A stretch of 64,000 nucleotides of DNA from Sphingobacterium faecium (GTDB lineage Bacteria; Bacteroidota; Bacteroidia; Sphingobacteriales; Sphingobacteriaceae): contig NZ_QBKH01000003.1 of assembly GCF_003054045.1 (NCBI RefSeq), positions 760,197-824,196 on the forward strand, written 5' to 3'. The position numbers and the translations under genes were made by a program. Every line of letters begins with the position of its first letter. Position 1 is the first letter of the stretch. The notes under the pieces are model-generated. The model saw only the letters and a program-made list of their open reading frames with translations, made no database searches and was not told where the DNA came from. This document shows positions 61,278-64,000 of this stretch, in pieces.

Positions 61278-62162
61278 TTAACCAATTTTTAAGGAAGTCA
61301 TAGCTAGAGATCCTCCAACAGAGTTGTCATTAAATAAGAACAAATCATCTTGTTTATCCTTTAACGCTAAGCTATAAATCAAAGGAAGGTAGTGCTCTGG
61401 AGTTGGGATGGCAAGATCAAATGCTTTTCCTTGATTCTTAAAATCAATTAATGCATGGTGATTACCTTCCATAATGTACTGCTTCATTTTTTCCTTTGCT
61501 TCCAGTGCCCATTCCCATGCAAAACCAGATTCGTTTAGCTTATCCCAAGCGACCATACGTAGATTATGAACCATATTTCCGCTGCCGATTATTAAAACTC
61601 CTTTGTGACGTAAAGAAGCCAGTTCCTTTGCGAGTTCATAATGGTATGATGCAGGTTGTGTATAATCAATACTCATTTGAACAACTGGAACAGCTGCATC
61701 GGGGTATAGATGTTTGACCACTGACCAGGCTCCGTGATCGAGGCCCCATTTGTTATCGAGCAGTACATCTGTTTTGGTAATAATCCTTTTGGTTTCCTGA
61801 GCTAAAGCCGGGCTTCCCGGAGCAGGATATTGAACATCGAATAATGCTTGTGGAAATCCGCCAAAATCATGAATAGTAGGGGGATTTTCCATAGCAGTAA
61901 CAAAGGTGCCGCGAGTTTCCCAATGCGCTGAAATAACGAGAATTGCTGTTGGTTTTTCTAATGTCTTACCGATGTTTCTAAAACCATCGACAAACTCATT
62001 TTCTTCAATGGCATTCATTGGACTTCCATGACCTAAGAATAAAACTGGAAATTTTTCTGTTGCCTCAAAGTTTAGAGATAATTCTCTTAAGGAACTTACT
62101 TTCAAAGCAGCTCCTGTTACTGGTAATGCAGCCATAGCGGTTATAAATTTTTTTCTATTCAT
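61278..62162 (-). CDS. YgiD-like extradiol dioxygenase with an export-like leader
   Basis: 294 residues. LFLGHGSPMNAIEENEF, VISAHWETRGTFVTA and WGLDHGAWSVVKHLYP match the class III extradiol (DODA-type) dioxygenase YgiD, which opens catechol rings such as DOPA using a His-bound metal. In front of it are about 30 residues of signal type (NRKKFITAMAALPVTGAAL) not found in E. coli YgiD, suggesting export. The twin-arginine is replaced by RKK. An AraC-type regulator is encoded just upstream. Confidence 0.88.
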   Translation of the reverse strand: MNRKKFITAMAALPVTGAALKVSSLRELSLNFEATEKFPVLFLGHGSPMNAIEENEFVDGFRNIGKTLEKPTAILVISAHWETRGTFVTAMENPPTIHDFGGFPQALFDVQYPAPGSPALAQETKRIITKTDVLLDNKWGLDHGAWSVVKHLYPDAAVPVVQMSIDYTQPASYHYELAKELASLRHKGVLIIGSGNMVHNLRMVAWDKLNESGFAWEWALEAKEKMKQYIMEGNHHALIDFKNQGKAFDLAIPTPEHYLPLIYSLALKDKQDDLFLFNDNSVGGSLAMTSLKIG

Positions 62163-62269
62163 TATATTACTCCTAATACCTATTCGCTAATTTGTAGTGA
62201 TTAGATCTTGAATACAAATATCGGGTGTATGATAGGGGCGAGGTATTGTTTTTTGGAAAGAATGTTGTG

Positions 62270-63103
62270 TTATTTGGAAATAATGCTTTTCATGTCTGCT
62301 CTAAATTCACTAGGTGTCTGACTAGACTTTCTCTTGAATACATTTGCAAAATAGGCTTTATCGGTGTATCCTAATTCAAAACCAATTTCCGATATGGTTT
62401 TATCCGTATTCATCAGTAAATTTTTAGCTTCAATTAATTTCCTTGTTTCAATAATTTCAGAAACGCTTTGCTGTAATATTTGATGACAGATGAGATTCAG
62501 TCCTCGTGCACTCATGAAAAGTTTTTCTGCATAGAAATTAACGGATTCGGGACGACGATAATTTTCTTCTAGAATAGTTAAGAAATTTTTAAAAGTAGTA
62601 CTCGAGTTGGAAAGTGTAGGTAATCCTTCCGGAAATTGTTTTCTGTATGCTGATTCTATCATGGTAAACAACGTACTTAACAGTTGCCTAACAATTCCAA
62701 GATCACTTTGTCCTTCCTGCATCTCATCGGCGATCATTTGAGCAATAAGGATTAACCTTTGAAAAGAAGTAGAATAGTTGATGCTAAAAGTAGCATGGTC
62801 ATGGAAATGATTATAGAGTTGAAAGGTGGTTTCGGGAATAAATTCACTTTTGAATCTTAAAACCCAAAATAAACATTTTCCATCTGTCAGGTGCGGCTTC
62901 ACACGATGTGTCTTTCCTTTGGTTACGAAACTGATAAAAGGTGCTGCATAAATTTCAGATTTGAAATCAATAAAATGTTCTAATTTTCCTTCAAGACCAA
63001 TAATGAGTTCTTCGAAATCATGCTGATGAATATTATTCTCACTATCAGCGATGCGGTTTGCCTCAGCTTCATCAACTTGGTATATTTTGAAAATTTCCTT
63101 CAA
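62270..63103 (-). CDS. AraC-family regulator upstream of the YgiD-like gene
   Basis: 277 residues, TTG start (no ATG near the N-terminus). Cupin-like sensor with NIHQHDFEELIIGLEG, and C-terminal helix-turn-helix pair (EKLFMSARGLNLICHQILQ; TISEIGFELGYTDKAYFANVFK). Tandem with the dioxygenase gene (107-nt gap), so it probably regulates it. Ligand unknown. Confidence 0.9.
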   Translation of the reverse strand: MKEIFKIYQVDEAEANRIADSENNIHQHDFEELIIGLEGKLEHFIDFKSEIYAAPFISFVTKGKTHRVKPHLTDGKCLFWVLRFKSEFIPETTFQLYNHFHDHATFSINYSTSFQRLILIAQMIADEMQEGQSDLGIVRQLLSTLFTMIESAYRKQFPEGLPTLSNSSTTFKNFLTILEENYRRPESVNFYAEKLFMSARGLNLICHQILQQSVSEIIETRKLIEAKNLLMNTDKTISEIGFELGYTDKAYFANVFKRKSSQTPSEFRADMKSIISK

Positions 63104-63438
63104 CGTTAGTTTCTTTAGTCAAGTTTAAAGTTATGTAAAATATGCAATAATAGAAATCCTTATATTTTTATACCTCCGCATTGATATTTCATTCTACTGA
63201 TTTTAGTCGTTGATCAGATCTAAATGACTTCTTATTTATCATCTTTGATGGAGTCCTTATCGTTAATAGTAATTGTGCATAGTTATGTTGCATCATATTG
63301 GTGTATTCTTGATAAGAAAAATGCAAAATCATTATATTTTTTTGTACGCTATATATAGGAGTTAATGCACCTGTATATTGATCTACTAAAACTCCATACC
63401 AAATAAAGACCAACTTCGTATTTAATATAGATTTAGTA

Positions 63439-63503
63439 GGGGGTTAATAGGGGGTTTATAGGGGGTTAGTAGGGGTATACCCCTACTAACCCCCTATAAA
63501 CCC
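63439..63503. repeat. G-run array merging into a 52-bp perfect palindrome
   Basis: Four G-runs (63439-63443, 63450-63454, 63461-63465, 63472-63475) are separated by 6-nt AT-rich linkers. The last 26 nt (63452-63477) are mirrored exactly by 63478-63503, giving a zero-spacer 52-bp palindrome. Confidence 0.9.
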
Positions 63504-63592
63504 TACCTAATATCTGATATATGCCCCACTTAATGGTTAATTTGATGTTTATTTGGTTCGGATATGTTCTCCTGGAAAGGTTTATAAGATAA

Positions 63593-63704
63593 AGTGACGA
63601 AGTGACACAGTAAAGAAGTAACATAGTAATGAAGTAAGACAGTAACGGAGTAAAGAAGTAACATAGTGAAGAAGTGAACCAGTAACGAAGTAAAGAAGTA
63701 ATCC
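63593..63704. repeat. 14 copies of an 8-bp tandem repeat AGTRANNN
   Basis: Fourteen consecutive 8-nt units, each beginning AGTRA with three variable bases (for example AGTAACGA, AGTAAAGA, AGTAACAT). The period is not a multiple of three, against a coding origin. Confidence 0.9.
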
Positions 63705-63930
63705 ATTACTAGGAGATGGGGCCGGCACTGTGATGACCACCGCCAAACTAACAGCCTGCCGGTATGAATGCTATCAATAATATGCCAAAAGGTAATCCGC
63801 GATTGATCAAACCGACCTGGGCAGCTGATATGGTCCACTTTGATAAAATTATCATCCACATTTCTAGCTCTTTACCGTGTCGCGGTAAACTATTTCCGTA
63901 AAAGGTTAGGAAGTGAAGGATAAAAGTTCC

Positions 63931-63938
63931 TATCTTTG
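63931..63938 (+). promoter_or_regulatory. strong -7 promoter box (TATCTTTG) at the window end
   Basis: Exact TATCTTTG followed by GCACC, then a transcribed-looking leader with a CTCC/GGAG hairpin and no open frame up to 64000. The style recalls rRNA operon leaders in Sphingobacteriaceae; the rRNA itself would lie beyond the window. Confidence 0.5.
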
Positions 63939-64000
63939 CACCACTCCGCAAGGGAGGAACGGCTGATCCGAAAGGGGAAGCACTGAAAAAAGAAGGGTTT

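Larger units (their letters stand above)
63104..64000. other. non-coding, repeat-rich end region
   Basis: About 0.9 kb without a gene I can support. It holds the G-run palindrome (63439-63503), the 8-bp tandem repeat (63593-63704), a GC-richer stretch (63720-63860), a TTTACCG/CGGTAAA hairpin near 63880 and a strong promoter at 63931. Short open frames across the repeats are judged spurious. Confidence 0.55.

Noticed and set aside
63189..63413. 74-residue frame upstream of the AraC gene at the right end
   Set aside because: No start signal, no recognisable motif, AT-rich composition; not supported.
63593..63704. CRISPR array
   Set aside because: Units are 8 bp with no spacer-repeat structure, and no cas gene is present.
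63530..63859. 109-residue frame running through the 8-bp repeat region
   Set aside because: The 8-nt period rotates the frame and the translation is repetitive hydrophobic sequence with no homologue recognised; treated as spurious.

Overview
The window comes from an AT-rich genome of the phylum Bacteroidota, most probably a Sphingobacteriaceae member (Sphingobacterium- or Pedobacter-like). Three things point there: promoters of the Bacteroidota -7 type (TAnnTTTG) lie directly in front of many start codons; families typical of the phylum are present (DUF5686 with a carboxypeptidase-regulatory domain, TonB receptor with a lipoprotein partner, long NusB, DUF1573, DUF1080, two-gene 5'-nucleotidase, ligase-associated exonuclease); and classical Shine-Dalgarno sites are rare. 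The genus is an inference; no rRNA gene lies in the window.

Layout. 1-9.4 kb: truncated SCO1-like gene with a lipoprotein partner, a DUF4442 thioesterase-like gene, an MFS carrier, a tiny Cys-rich protein, purN, a thioredoxin-like protein, a long PurF paralogue, a second MFS carrier and a 5'-nucleotidase split over two overlapping genes. 9.4-20.3 kb: EamA exporter with an Lrp/AsnC regulator, FUSC-like membrane protein, a 972-residue FAD/Fe-S oxidoreductase, a lipoprotein, a DUF5686 outer-membrane protein and an extended RluA-type pseudouridine synthase. 20.3-30.2 kb: Dps, a TraB/GumN-like lipoprotein, an MtfA-like peptidase, an ABC exporter half, an amino-acid dehydrogenase that lacks its catalytic lysine, then nusB-DUF1573-yajC-YbbR-coaE-exonuclease. 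30.2-41 kb: YhhS-type MFS, the methionine importer metNIQ behind a terminator-containing leader, a TIGR01777 epimerase, an SF1 helicase, an unknown membrane protein, clpB and two tRNA-Thr genes. 41-53 kb: LOG protein, recR, a Gfo/Idh/MocA oxidoreductase with a HEAT/double-DUF1080 protein, an SMR exporter beside a Crp/Fnr regulator, AraC/siderophore-interacting protein, alkB and ada, tRNA-Arg. 53-64 kb: a TonB receptor/lipoprotein pair behind an 18-bp inverted-repeat operator, xerD, an M16 peptidase, an NlpE-like lipoprotein, an Rdx-fold protein, a YgiD-like dioxygenase with its AraC regulator, then about 0.9 kb of non-coding repeats ending in a strong promoter.

Most genes are chromosomal housekeeping or envelope genes. 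I found no insertion sequence, prophage, CRISPR array or defence island. The most promising unexplained items are regulatory or structural: the operator of the TonB receptor, the met leader, the Crp/Fnr site before the SMR gene, start-proximal promoters implying leaderless mRNAs, the hairpin inside the Cys-rich mini-gene, and the palindrome/G-run plus 8-bp tandem repeat at the right end. On the protein side, the Lys-to-Ser change in the dehydrogenase and the HEAT-DUF1080-DUF1080 architecture stand out.
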